Below, in pieces: positions 17,687 through 27,283 of a stretch of DNA of 64,000 bases. Source of the stretch: Heyndrickxia sporothermodurans (GTDB lineage: Bacteria; Bacillota; Bacilli; Bacillales; Bacillaceae_C). The number at the start of each line of letters is the position of its first letter. Position 1 is the stretch's first letter. The DNA lies in assembly GCA_016756695.1 (NCBI GenBank), contig CP066701.1, positions 3,368,001 to 3,432,000 on the forward strand, written 5' to 3'. The notes under the pieces were generated by a model. That model did not search any database. It was not told the DNA's origin and saw nothing but the letters and a program-made list of their open reading frames with translations. A program made the translations under genes and the position numbers.

Positions 17687-19198
17687 ATGATATCAGAACA
17701 TACAAAAGAAATAGAAAAAGAGTTTTTAGAATATGTGAAAAAAATGCAAGCGTATAATGAAGCACTTGGATTAATTTATTGGGATCTCCGCACAGGAGCG
17801 CCGAAAAACGGTGTCGATCAACGATCAGAGGTCGTTGGTATGCTTTCATCGGAAGTATTTCAAATGTCAACCTCTGAGGATATGGCAGCATACATAGCTA
17901 GTCTCTCCGGTATTGAAGATTTATCGGAGATTACGAAAAAGACATTAAATGAATGTCAAAAAGACTATGATCGTAACAAGAAAATTCCAGTTAAGGAGTT
18001 TAAAGAATATGTTATCTTACAGTCTAAAGCTGAGAGTGTATGGGAAGAGGCGAGAGAAAAAGCTGATTTTGAAATGTTCCAACCCTATTTAGAAAAAATT
18101 GTTGAATTTCAAAAAAAGTTTATTGGATATTGGGGGTATGAAGGAAATAAATATAATACATTACTTGATATGTACGAACCGGGAATTACGGTAGAAATTT
18201 TAGACCAAGTATTTGCTGAAGTGAGAGATGCAATTATCCCATTAGTCAAAAAAATATCTGATTCCTCAAACAAACCGGATACTTCATTTATTTTTAAACA
18301 TTTCCCTAAGGATAAACAAAAGGATTTTAGTTTGAAAATATTAGAACAAATGGGCTACGATTTTAATTCTGGACGTTTAGATGAAACGGTACATCCGTTT
18401 GCTACAGGATTAAACCCAGGAGATGTTCGCGTTACGACAAGATATGATGAAGGTGACTGGCGCACAGCTGTATTTGGTACCATCCATGAGGGCGGCCATG
18501 CATTATATGAACAAAATATTTCAAAAAAATTAATCGGAACTCCACTATGTGATGGCACATCAATGGGAATTCATGAATCACAATCTTTATTTTACGAAAA
18601 TATTGTTGGTCGCGATTTTTCGTTTTGGAAACATAATTACAATGTATTGAAAGAGTACGCAGATGGCCAGTTCGATGAAATAAATTTAAATGACTTTTAT
18701 AGGGCAATAAATGAATCAAAACCTTCTTTTATTCGTATTGAGGCAGACATGCTAACATATCCGCTTCACATTATCATTCGTTATGAGATTGAAAAAGGAA
18801 TATTTAACGATGAAATTGAAGTAAAAGATTTACCGCAAGTCTGGAACGACAAATATGAAAAGTATTTAGGAATTCGACCTGGTAACAACGCTGAAGGAGT
18901 TCTTCAAGATGTCCATTGGTCTGGAGGAAGTTTTGGCTATTTTCCATCCTATGCACTTGGTTATATGTATGCAGCGCAATTTAAAAATGCTATGTTAAAA
19001 GAACTTCCTAACTTTGATGAGTTATTGGCTACAGGAAACTTAAAGCCAATCAAAGAATGGTTAACAGAAAATATTCATCAATATGGAAAATTGAAAAAGC
19101 CATTAGAAATTTTACACGATGTGACAGGTGAAGGATTGAACGCTAAATATTTAATCGATTATTTAACCGATAAATACACAAAGGTTTATAATTTGTAA
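17687..19198 (+). CDS. ypwA: YpwA, M32-family metallocarboxypeptidase, 503 aa
   Basis: M32 carboxypeptidases remove C-terminal residues from peptides in the cytoplasm and are often heat-stable. The zinc site HEGGH (in TIHEGGHALYEQ) and the following HESQSLFYEN motif, which supplies the third ligand, are both present, as is the family segment RPGNNAEGVLQDVHWSGGSFGYFPSYALG. The ATG at 17687 stands about 9 bases after AGGGAGG; the longer frame from 17654 lacks a ribosome site. Confidence 0.93.
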   Translation: MISEHTKEIEKEFLEYVKKMQAYNEALGLIYWDLRTGAPKNGVDQRSEVVGMLSSEVFQMSTSEDMAAYIASLSGIEDLSEITKKTLNECQKDYDRNKKIPVKEFKEYVILQSKAESVWEEAREKADFEMFQPYLEKIVEFQKKFIGYWGYEGNKYNTLLDMYEPGITVEILDQVFAEVRDAIIPLVKKISDSSNKPDTSFIFKHFPKDKQKDFSLKILEQMGYDFNSGRLDETVHPFATGLNPGDVRVTTRYDEGDWRTAVFGTIHEGGHALYEQNISKKLIGTPLCDGTSMGIHESQSLFYENIVGRDFSFWKHNYNVLKEYADGQFDEINLNDFYRAINESKPSFIRIEADMLTYPLHIIIRYEIEKGIFNDEIEVKDLPQVWNDKYEKYLGIRPGNNAEGVLQDVHWSGGSFGYFPSYALGYMYAAQFKNAMLKELPNFDELLATGNLKPIKEWLTENIHQYGKLKKPLEILHDVTGEGLNAKYLIDYLTDKYTKVYNL

Positions 19199-19270
19199 TT
19201 CATTACTTATGGCAACTGGATATATTCCGGTTGCCTTCATTTTCATATATCGAAGGAGGAATAATTAGAA

Positions 19271-20182
19271 TTGCCGCAGCTTTTTATTATTTTGGCAGCG
19301 TTGTCGTGGGGATTTATATCTGTTTTTGTTAAAAAGCTATCGAATTACGGATTTACGGAAATGGAAATAGTTACAATTCGTGTCGTATATGCATTTATAC
19401 TACTGATACCAATTATTATCTTACAGCGGAAAAACTCAGTTATTCGTATTAGGCTCACACATTTACCCTATTTTATAGGTACTGGACTATGTAGTATCGT
19501 CTTTTTTAATTGGTGTTACTTTACCGCTATGAATAAATTATCGGTATCGTTTGCTGTGATGTTATTGTATACTTCACCTGCATTTGTCGCTATATTTTCC
19601 TATCTTTTTCTAAAAGAAAGATTAACGAAAAAGAAATTGCTCGCGGTTTTAATAACAATTATTGGATGTGCTCTCATTGCGATAAATGGTGGGGTAGGTG
19701 CTTCGTGGGATCAATTAGGCTTTGTTATCGGATTAGGAGCAGGATTAGGGTACGCATTGTATAGTATCTTTGGAAAACTTGCTACTCGATATTATGATTC
19801 TATAACGATAACGTTTTATACCTTTTTTGTAGCATCACTTTGTTTAGTTCCATTTTATCGCTTTTGGGAAAAATTCAATCAGATACCAAATGAATTACAC
19901 TTATATATGATTGGATTAGCCCTTGTACCGACTGTATTAGCATATATATTATATACGATTGGTTTGAATCGGATAGAAAGCAGTACGGCTGCTATATTAG
20001 CTACAATTGAACCTGTTGCAGCGATAATTATTGGTATTACACTTTTTAACGAAAAAATTACTTTTGTTCAATTTGTAGGAATCCTATGTATTTTATCTTC
20101 CGTACTTATTTTAAGTATAAAAAGAAAATCTATTAAATCACATAAAAGTGAATTAAGCATTTTCAATGAAAAAACCCGCTAA
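19271..20182 (+). CDS. DMT-superfamily (EamA) transporter, 303 aa
   Basis: Two EamA repeats give about ten membrane helices (LFIILAALSWGFISVF at the N-terminus, the second repeat beginning near FVIGLGAGLGYALYSIFGK). Substrates of this superfamily are mostly amino acids or metabolites for export, and this one cannot be assigned. The start is TTG at 19271 with AAGGAGG 11 bases upstream, a rather long spacing. It faces the ba3 oxidase operon, with a shared terminator between them. Confidence 0.85.
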   Translation: MPQLFIILAALSWGFISVFVKKLSNYGFTEMEIVTIRVVYAFILLIPIIILQRKNSVIRIRLTHLPYFIGTGLCSIVFFNWCYFTAMNKLSVSFAVMLLYTSPAFVAIFSYLFLKERLTKKKLLAVLITIIGCALIAINGGVGASWDQLGFVIGLGAGLGYALYSIFGKLATRYYDSITITFYTFFVASLCLVPFYRFWEKFNQIPNELHLYMIGLALVPTVLAYILYTIGLNRIESSTAAILATIEPVAAIIIGITLFNEKITFVQFVGILCILSSVLILSIKRKSIKSHKSELSIFNEKTR

Positions 20183-20198
20183 TGGATAAGCGGGTTTA
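20171..20198. terminator. Bidirectional terminator between the EamA gene and the ba3 oxidase operon
   Basis: AAACCCGCT (20172-20180) pairs with AGCGGGTTT and overlaps the end of the EamA gene. It can serve both convergent transcripts. Confidence 0.8.
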
Positions 20199-20203
20199 CT
20201 TCA

Positions 20204-21856
20204 TCACCATAATTTAAATCCTTTTGACCCAGGAGGGGCGTTTTGAATCATATCCATAAACGGAACGGTGTATGCGATTAGGATTAAAGCTGCCAAGACA
20301 GTCAACCATATTTTCCAGTTTTCAAGAACCATTGGTGTCTTTTCGGCATTTTCAGCAATTTCGCCGATTGGAAAGTCTTGTTCTCCTTTAGGTGCAAAGA
20401 ATGCTAAATTAATAACAATTACGATAATTAGTACAATTCCTAAGAAGAGAATGGAACCACCAATAGCTTGAGCAACTTGGTATGGAATCCAATCAAGTGC
20501 TTGTTGGGCATTTCCATAAGTAGTAAATGCTGTACGTCTTGGTGCTCCTAGAAGACCTTCGAGATGCATGGATCCTGACATAAATGCCATTCCGATTGTC
20601 CAACAAATCGCTTGAATAATTGCTAAACGATTCATTGCTTTTGTGAATACTCTTCCAGTTAAATGTGGAATTAACCAATAACTTATACCAAAGAAAGTTA
20701 ATACAACTGTTGTTGCGACGGTTAAATGGAAATGACCTGTTACCCAAATCGTATTATGGACAACTTGGTCCATTTGGTTAGAAGCATTGATAATCCCACC
20801 TGCACCAGCAGGGATGAAAGCAACCATACAGATAAACGGAACTACAAATCTAGCATCCTTCCACGGAAGTTTTTTCAACCAACCGAATAATCCTTTTGCT
20901 CCTTTGGATCTCCCAAACATTTCAAATGTTGCAAACATCGAAAAGGCAGTCATTAGGGAAGGTATAATAACCATAAATGTTAGAACAACTTGAACGAACT
21001 TCCAACTAGCATCGATACCAGGTTCAGTTAACTGATGATGGAATCCGACAGGTATTGAGAATAATAAGAAAAGAATAAATACTAATCGTGCAAGTGAATC
21101 TGAGAATATTTTTCCGCCAATAATTTTTGGAATAATGACATACCATGCCATATATGCCGGTAGTAGCCAGAAATAAACAAGTGGGTGACCAAAGTACCAG
21201 AACAGTGTACGGCTAACAAGTACATTCACTGTATCCACTAATCCTAATGACCACGGTAGAAGTTGAAATAATACTTCACCTGCCACACCCAGTGTACAAA
21301 CAATCCATAGTAATGAATTCACTACGACCATAAAGCATAATAACGGACTTGGTTTTCCGGGATTTTGCTTTCTCCATCTCATATAGGTAGCAATCATCGC
21401 ACCACATGCAATCCAACTACCTACAATTAAAAGTGTTAATCCTAAGTAGAAAAGAAAATGTGCTTGTAACGGTGCATAAAAGGTGTAAAGCACTGTCGCT
21501 TTATTTGTTAAAATCATCCATGTTGCAAAAATGGTACCGATGACCATTACAATAAAACCAATCCAACCAGATAATCTAGCTTTACTAGATAAAGTTCCAG
21601 CCGTTCGACTTACAGCGGCAAATTGAAAGCCCAAAATAAAATAGGTTGTAAGGCCTAATCCGAGTAAAACACCGTGGGCCGTTAATATTTCATAATAATT
21701 AATTCCACCGGGCAATTCCAACTTACCGGATCGCACGAGCGTTTGTAAAAGTCCCATTAACCCGCCAACAGCGAGTGCGATAAATGCTACAGTAATATAA
21801 GCCATAGATAATCTTGCATCACGTTTATCCACTTTACTAATTTGTGCGTTCATCAT
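20204..21856 (-). CDS. cbaA: ba3-type cytochrome c oxidase subunit I, 550 aa
   Basis: This is the haem-copper core of a B-family (ba3-type) terminal oxidase, which reduces oxygen to water and pumps protons. Haem and copper ligands are visible in order: ILTAHGVLLG (low-spin haem His), LFWYFGHPLVYFWLLP (CuB and Tyr region) and TIWVTGHFHLTVATT. About 13 membrane helices fit the family. The start overlaps the end of subunit II by four bases. The operon order is IIa, II, I. The gene is absent from B. subtilis 168 but known in Geobacillus and relatives. Confidence 0.92.
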   Translation of the reverse strand: MMNAQISKVDKRDARLSMAYITVAFIALAVGGLMGLLQTLVRSGKLELPGGINYYEILTAHGVLLGLGLTTYFILGFQFAAVSRTAGTLSSKARLSGWIGFIVMVIGTIFATWMILTNKATVLYTFYAPLQAHFLFYLGLTLLIVGSWIACGAMIATYMRWRKQNPGKPSPLLCFMVVVNSLLWIVCTLGVAGEVLFQLLPWSLGLVDTVNVLVSRTLFWYFGHPLVYFWLLPAYMAWYVIIPKIIGGKIFSDSLARLVFILFLLFSIPVGFHHQLTEPGIDASWKFVQVVLTFMVIIPSLMTAFSMFATFEMFGRSKGAKGLFGWLKKLPWKDARFVVPFICMVAFIPAGAGGIINASNQMDQVVHNTIWVTGHFHLTVATTVVLTFFGISYWLIPHLTGRVFTKAMNRLAIIQAICWTIGMAFMSGSMHLEGLLGAPRRTAFTTYGNAQQALDWIPYQVAQAIGGSILFLGIVLIIVIVINLAFFAPKGEQDFPIGEIAENAEKTPMVLENWKIWLTVLAALILIAYTVPFMDMIQNAPPGSKGFKLW

Positions 21857-22332
21857 TTATCCACCACCTTAATTCTAGCTGACATCATATGATGTCCTGT
21901 ACCACAATACTCATTACATATGATTAGAAATTCACCTGTTTTATTAAAGGTTGTAACATATTCACTTATATAACCAGGTTCTAACATCATATTGACATTT
22001 GTTCCCGCAATCTCAAATCCATGGACAACATCCCTTGTTGTCGCGATAATTTTTACTTTAGCACCTTTCGGGATTTCTACTTCTCCTGGGGTGAACGAGA
22101 AGGCAGCTGCAACTATTACTAATTCGTAATCCCAATCTTTGCCCTGTACCTTGTGTAACCCTGGTTTCGTAAATGGTTCGGTTTCACTAACTCTTTCGGG
22201 ATCAACGAATGCTTTTGCACTCGGTGGCTTGTGTCCTTGATGAAAGGCTTGGATCCCGACAATAGATAAGAAAATAATAAGTGCTGAAATTCCAAACGTA
22301 AGCCACCATTTCTCATAGCGATGTAAATGCAT
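21853..22332 (-). CDS. cbaB: ba3-type cytochrome c oxidase subunit II, 159 aa
   Basis: One N-terminal membrane helix (about residues 11-29) anchors an outside cupredoxin domain. The CuA site is seen as the C-terminal CNEYCGTGHHMM, plus HGFEI earlier. CuA takes electrons from cytochrome c and passes them to subunit I. The ATG at 22332 follows GGAG by about 10 bases; an upstream in-frame ATG lies before that site. Only one transmembrane helix is normal for the ba3 class. Confidence 0.92.
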   Translation of the reverse strand: MHLHRYEKWWLTFGISALIIFLSIVGIQAFHQGHKPPSAKAFVDPERVSETEPFTKPGLHKVQGKDWDYELVIVAAAFSFTPGEVEIPKGAKVKIIATTRDVVHGFEIAGTNVNMMLEPGYISEYVTTFNKTGEFLIICNEYCGTGHHMMSARIKVVDK

Positions 22333-22353
22333 AATCGATTCAACTCCAATCAT

Positions 22354-22494
22354 TTATAAACGATTTAAATAAAGACCAAAAACTGCAAGCCATGAAATAA
22401 CTAGAAAGGCTCCTACGATAAAAACAGCAATCAAAGTCCCTTTTAAAGATGTTGGTTCTTCTTTTACCTTTTTTTTAGACTGTGGAATAGCCAT
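22354..22494 (-). CDS. cbaD: ba3-type cytochrome oxidase subunit IIa, 46 aa
   Basis: This small frame begins at ATG 22494 with GGAGTG in front and ends 21 bp before subunit II. It has a basic, polar N-terminus (PQSKKKVKEEPTSLKG) and one long membrane helix (about residues 20-42). Small single-helix subunits IIa are part of ba3 oxidases, where they replace the first helix missing from subunit II. The call rests on position, orientation and topology. Confidence 0.75.
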   Translation of the reverse strand: MAIPQSKKKVKEEPTSLKGTLIAVFIVGAFLVISWLAVFGLYLNRL

Positions 22495-22645
22495 GCTTTA
22501 TCACTCCATTCATTTTGAATATCTTTAGATCTGTTACTTTTATCATAGTGATGAAGAAAACATCCATCTGTGACTTTTATCACACTTTAGCGTACATTTT
22601 GTGATGAATATGTGAAAATCTGAACAAATATTTTTTTGAAATAGC

Positions 22646-22674
22646 TTTTCAAGGGGGAATAAGGGTGATATAAT
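22646..22674 (+). promoter_or_regulatory. Putative promoter of xpt-pbuX
   Basis: TATAAT (22669-22674) lies 17 bp after TTTTCA (22646-22651), a weak -35 match. It is about 22 bp before the riboswitch aptamer. Confidence 0.55.
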
Positions 22675-22695
22675 CAAAACACAGTTAAAAAAGTA

Positions 22696-22770
22696 TTCAC
22701 TCATATAATCGCGGGAATATGGCCTGCAAGTTTCTACCAAGCTACCTTAAATAGCTTGACTATGTGTGAG
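22696..22770 (+). promoter_or_regulatory. Purine (guanine-type) riboswitch aptamer
   Basis: The conserved core of the purine riboswitch is intact: P1 (22696-22705 with 22761-22770, one U-U mismatch), TATAATCGCGGG, ATATGGCCTGCAAGTTTCTACC and GACTATG. The base in the discriminating position of the GACTAT block is C, the guanine/hypoxanthine form. It regulates xpt-pbuX, as in B. subtilis. Confidence 0.95.
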
Positions 22771-22821
22771 CAATGGGTAAATCAATAATTTACTATATTG
22801 ATTTTTTCGTATTTCTATTGA

Positions 22822-23513
<692 letters not shown>

Positions 23514-23514
<1 letters not shown>

Positions 23515-24821
23515 TGCAAAACAAATTTAAAATGGCAACTATAGGCATTCAGCATGTGCTTGCGATGTATGCCGGCGCAGTCATTATTCCTCTAATAGTT
23601 GGTGGAAAGTTAGGAATGACGAGTAAAGAATTAACCTTTTTAGTTTCAATCGATATTTTTATGTGTGGAATTGCAACGATTCTCCAAGTATGGAAAAATC
23701 GCTTTTTCGGAATTGGATTGCCGGTGGTGTTAGGATGTACCTTTACCGCGGTAGGTCCAATGGTAGCAATAGGTTTACAAGATGGGATAACAGCAATATA
23801 TGGAGCTGTAATTGCATCCGGACTACTAATCATTATTATTAGTAAATTTTTTGGAAAGTTAGTTCGCTTTTTTCCACCAATTGTTACAGGTTCCGTTGTG
23901 ACAACGATTGGTATTACACTTATCCCTGTTGCAATGAATAATATGGCCGGTGGGGAGGGGAACCCACAATTTGGTTCGCTAAGTAATGTCGGTTTAGCTT
24001 TCGGTACATTAGTAATTATTATCCTTCTGCAACGATTTTTTAAAGGATTCATTCGATCGATTTCGATTTTATTAGGACTAGTTATAGGAACAATAGCTGC
24101 AGCATTTATGGGGAAAGTTGATTTTTCACCGGTAAGTGATGCTTCTATGTTCCATATGATTACACCGCTGTATTTTGGAGTTCCAACGTTTGAATGGTCA
24201 GCCATTTTGACAATGTTTCTTGTCGCGATGGTAAGTTTAGTTGAATCAACTGGTGTATATTATGCATTAAGTGATATTACGAATCAAAAAATTTCAGAGG
24301 ATGATTTAGCGAGAGGATATCGTTCTGAAGGATTGGCAAGCGTGATTGGCGGAATCTTTAATTCATTTCCGTATACGACATTTTCACAGAATGTTGGGCT
24401 TGTCCAATTATCCGGAATTAAATCCAAAAATGTTATTTATCTTGTTGGAATATTTTTAATGATTTTAGGGTTAATTCCAAAGCTAGGAGCGTTAACGACA
24501 ATTATTCCGTCATCAGTATTAGGTGGAGCAATGGTCGCAATGTTCGGATCGGTCATCGCTTCAGGAATAAAAATGTTAAGTAGAGTAGATTTAACTTCAC
24601 ACGAGAATTTACTTATCATCGCCTGTTCAGTTGGTATGGGAATGGGAGTAACCGTTGTACCCGGTCTTTTTGCAAATCTTCCTGAAAATATCCAAATTCT
24701 AACTAGTAACGGAATTGTAACAGGCAGCTTAACTGCTATCATATTAAATATTTTATTTAATATTGTTCCATCTAAGCAAAGAAGAAAACAAATCAAAGTT
24801 GTTGGTCAAAAGGTCTCATAA
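23514..24821 (+). CDS. pbuX: Xanthine permease PbuX (NCS2 family), 435 aa
   Basis: PbuX is a membrane transporter that imports xanthine, probably with protons. About 14 hydrophobic segments and NCS2 hallmarks are visible (QHVLAMYAGAVIIPLIVGG, the VSLVESTGVYYALS segment with its conserved Glu, and SFPYTTFSQNVGLVQLSGIKSK). It is the second gene of the guanine-riboswitch operon. Confidence 0.95.
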
Positions 24822-24942
24822 ACTTATACCGAGAAACCATTTTCATCTCTCGTATTTTAAAGATCATAAGTCTAGTCACCCTTTTTATAATTTTTAATAC
24901 AATATAGCTATAGAATGTTACAAAGTGAGAGTGCTACTGATT

Positions 24943-25086
24943 ATGGAAAGGTATTACTGTGACTATTGTCGGATCATCAGCGAAAAAAATGAAAGATGCA
25001 GTAAATGTGGAAAAGATATTACACAAAAAATCAATATTCGAGTACAATATCAATCAAATTCGAGGTCTAACCAAAAAGGGTTCTGA
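24943..25086 (+). CDS. Putative 47-aa zinc-ribbon peptide
   Basis: Two CxxC pairs (CDYC at residues 6-9 and CSKC at 19-22) are separated by nine residues, a treble-clef or zinc-ribbon spacing. The tail is basic and polar. I do not recognise a family. The upstream GTGAGAG is only a fair ribosome site, and an in-frame GTG at 24931 is another possible start. A terminator overlaps the stop codon, which supports it as a separate small gene. Confidence 0.5.
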   Translation: MERYYCDYCRIISEKNERCSKCGKDITQKINIRVQYQSNSRSNQKGF

Positions 25087-25096
25087 CCTTTTTTTG
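25073..25096 (+). terminator. Terminator after the zinc-ribbon gene
   Basis: AAAAAGG (25073-25079) pairs with CCTTTTT (25087-25093) around a short loop that contains the stop codon; a T run follows. Confidence 0.75.
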
Positions 25097-25290
25097 TTTA
25101 GAAATAGGTAAAAAGGCTTTCGAAGTGAGAAGAGAGCAGTAAAATAAACAGCTCTTATTTTTCAAGTATGAGAAAAAGATTTAGCTCACCTATCTGTTCT
25201 AATTTTAGTGGAAAATATTGAGTATATTTTCGATTTGAAAAGAAGTGTATAATTAATTTGCACAACAACTCCTTCAAAACAGAAACCATT

Positions 25291-25312
25291 GCTCCTTAAG
25301 GGGGCTTTTTTT
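25291..25312 (+). terminator. Short terminator-like hairpin
   Basis: GCTCC and GGGGC with a 5-nt loop are followed by seven T. The upstream transcript is unknown; no gene is seen between 25097 and this site. Confidence 0.5.
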
Positions 25313-25352
25313 ATACATAAATATGTTAAAGTTGATTGCTGTTTGCCATTAG

Positions 25353-25481
25353 GTTGATTGGAGCGGAAGGTGCGAGACTCCTGCGGAAAAAACGGTTTAC
25401 GTGAGACCCCACAGGCGCGTCTAGCGCCGAGGAGGCTCACGAACCGCCCGCGGAAAGCGAGCACCTGGATCGGAAATCAAC
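25353..25481. repeat. GC-rich 129-bp palindromic intergenic repeat
   Basis: The ends match as inverted repeats (GTTGATTGGAGCGGAAGGTGC at 25353 and, inverted, GTTGATTTCCGATCCAGGTGC ending at 25481). Internal complementary blocks include GCGAGACTCCTGCGG, GTGAGACCCC and GAGGAGGCTCACG. It is far richer in GC than its surroundings. Very similar sequences are scattered through Bacillaceae genomes; I know them as an intergenic repeat without a settled function. It contains no real gene. Confidence 0.8.
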
Positions 25482-25566
25482 ATCCATGTTTAACGGAGAC
25501 TTATACATAAAATTAGCATGAAATGGAAAACATATCCTTACATATAGTAAGGGAGTTCGATAAGTG

Positions 25567-26631
25567 ATGCCAAAAATATGTTCGGTTGGATTAGGAATTC
25601 CACCATATGAAATTTCACAAATTGACACAATGAACTTTGTTCACCAATTGTTTTCTAAAAACGTCAAAGATATCAATAGATTAATTAAAGTATTTGAAAA
25701 TGGAGACATACGAACGCGCTATTTTGTGAAGGATATGGACTGGTTTAAAGAGGATCATACATTTGCAGAAAAAAACAAAGCGTTTATTGAAGAAGCAATT
25801 AACTTAGGAATAAAAGCTATAGAAAATTGTTTGCCTGCTGAAGAATACGGAACGATTGATGCGATTTTTACGGTTTGTACATCCGGTCTTGCCACACCAA
25901 GTATTGAAGCTAGAATTATGAATAGAATGCCATTTAGGGAAGATGTAAAACGTATTCCCATCTGGGGATTAGGCTGTGCGGGGGGAGCCGCAGGGTTGTC
26001 TCGTGCATATGAATATTGTCTTGCATTTCCTCAAGCAAAGGTTATTGTTTTATCAATTGAAATTTGTAGTTTAACATTTCAAAAAAATGATTTTTCGAAA
26101 AGTAATCTAATTGGAACATCACTATTTGCCGATGGAGCCGCATGTACACTGGTTGTAGGCGATAAGTGTAAAGAATTGGAAAATGTTAGTAAACCAATTC
26201 CTACTATATATGGAACGGAATCACGGCTTATGCACGATTCATTAGGTGTTATGGGTTGGGATTTTAAAGATGATGGGATGCATGTTATTTTTTCTAAGGA
26301 TATCCCAACAATTGTTGAAAACTGGTTACAGCCAAATGTGGAATCATTTTTAAAAAAGCACCAACTGAAATTAACGGATATTTCACAGTTTATTGCACAC
26401 CCGGGAGGTAAGAAGGTAGTAAAAGCATATGAAAAAGCATTACAACTTTCGCCATCAAAAACAGCGGATACGAGAGAAGTTTTGAAGCAATTCGGTAATA
26501 TGTCATCTCCAACTATTTTTTACGTTTTAAAACGTATTATGGATAATGATATAAAGCGGAAAGAATGGGGGCTAGCCATTGCGTTGGGACCCGGATTTAG
26601 CTCAGAACAGCTGTTGATGAGGTGGGAATAA
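25567..26631 (+). CDS. bcsA: Type III polyketide synthase (BcsA/BpsA), 354 aa
   Basis: This chalcone-synthase-like enzyme condenses long-chain acyl-CoA with malonyl-CoA; B. subtilis BpsA makes alkylpyrones. The catalytic triad is visible: Cys in IWGLGCAGGAAG (about 137), His in IAHPGGKKVV and Asn in FGNMSSPTIF. I start at ATG 25567; a GTG three bases upstream fits the GGGAG site equally well. The stop overlaps the ypbQ start by one base, so the pair is an operon. Confidence 0.94.
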   Translation: MPKICSVGLGIPPYEISQIDTMNFVHQLFSKNVKDINRLIKVFENGDIRTRYFVKDMDWFKEDHTFAEKNKAFIEEAINLGIKAIENCLPAEEYGTIDAIFTVCTSGLATPSIEARIMNRMPFREDVKRIPIWGLGCAGGAAGLSRAYEYCLAFPQAKVIVLSIEICSLTFQKNDFSKSNLIGTSLFADGAACTLVVGDKCKELENVSKPIPTIYGTESRLMHDSLGVMGWDFKDDGMHVIFSKDIPTIVENWLQPNVESFLKKHQLKLTDISQFIAHPGGKKVVKAYEKALQLSPSKTADTREVLKQFGNMSSPTIFYVLKRIMDNDIKRKEWGLAIALGPGFSSEQLLMRWE

Positions 26632-27200
26632 TGTTTTTTTATTTATTATTGGTAATCATCATTATTCAAAGATGTGTTGAATTATTTATAGCTAAGAAAA
26701 ACGAAAGATTTTTGAAAGATCAGGGCGCTAAGGAATATGGTCGAAAACATTATCTTTTTATGGTTATGATGCATATTTGTTTTTTTGTTTCACTTTTGGT
26801 TGAAGTAACTTTCTTTGCGAAATCATTAAGTAGTTTATGGCCAATTTGGTTTAGTTTATTTTTACTCACGCAAATCGGAAGGGTATGGGTCATTCAATCT
26901 TTAGGAACATTTTGGAATACAAAAATAATTGTCTTGCCTGAAGCGACCATCGTATCAAAGGGTCCTTATAAATATATCAAGCATCCAAATTACCTTATTG
27001 TAACGACCGAATTGTTGGTTATACCTTTAATGTTTAATGCGTATTTTACTTTAGTCTGCTTTTTTATTTTGAATCAACTGATTTTAGCAATACGAATCCC
27101 TTATGAAGAACGAGTACTCTTAAAAGAAACTAATTATCGAACAATAAGTGAAATTCCCCGTTTTTTACCCAAACTTGTGAAACGTTCACGTTTAAAGTGA
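26631..27200 (+). CDS. ypbQ: YpbQ/BpsB, isoprenylcysteine methyltransferase-like membrane enzyme, 189 aa
   Basis: This is a multi-pass membrane protein of the ICMT family with the C-terminal signature GPYKYIKHPNYLIV and the acidic IPYEERVLL end. In B. subtilis BpsB O-methylates the alkylpyrones made by BpsA, and the coupling here (TAATG overlap) supports that role. The ATG at 26631 follows GAGGTGGG by five bases; a GTG nine bases earlier overlaps the ribosome site. Confidence 0.9.
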   Translation: MFFYLLLVIIIIQRCVELFIAKKNERFLKDQGAKEYGRKHYLFMVMMHICFFVSLLVEVTFFAKSLSSLWPIWFSLFLLTQIGRVWVIQSLGTFWNTKIIVLPEATIVSKGPYKYIKHPNYLIVTTELLVIPLMFNAYFTLVCFFILNQLILAIRIPYEERVLLKETNYRTISEIPRFLPKLVKRSRLK

Positions 27201-27283
27201 ACGTTTTTTGTATTTGTTCTTGGGATACATGAGAAAATCCGTTAAAATAAGAAGTATTAAAAGGTAGGGAGTTAATTTTCATC

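Noticed and set aside
25186-25628. Minus-strand frames over the palindromic repeat
   Set aside because: They result from the GC-rich repeat and lack ribosome sites; similar repeats are often mis-called as genes.
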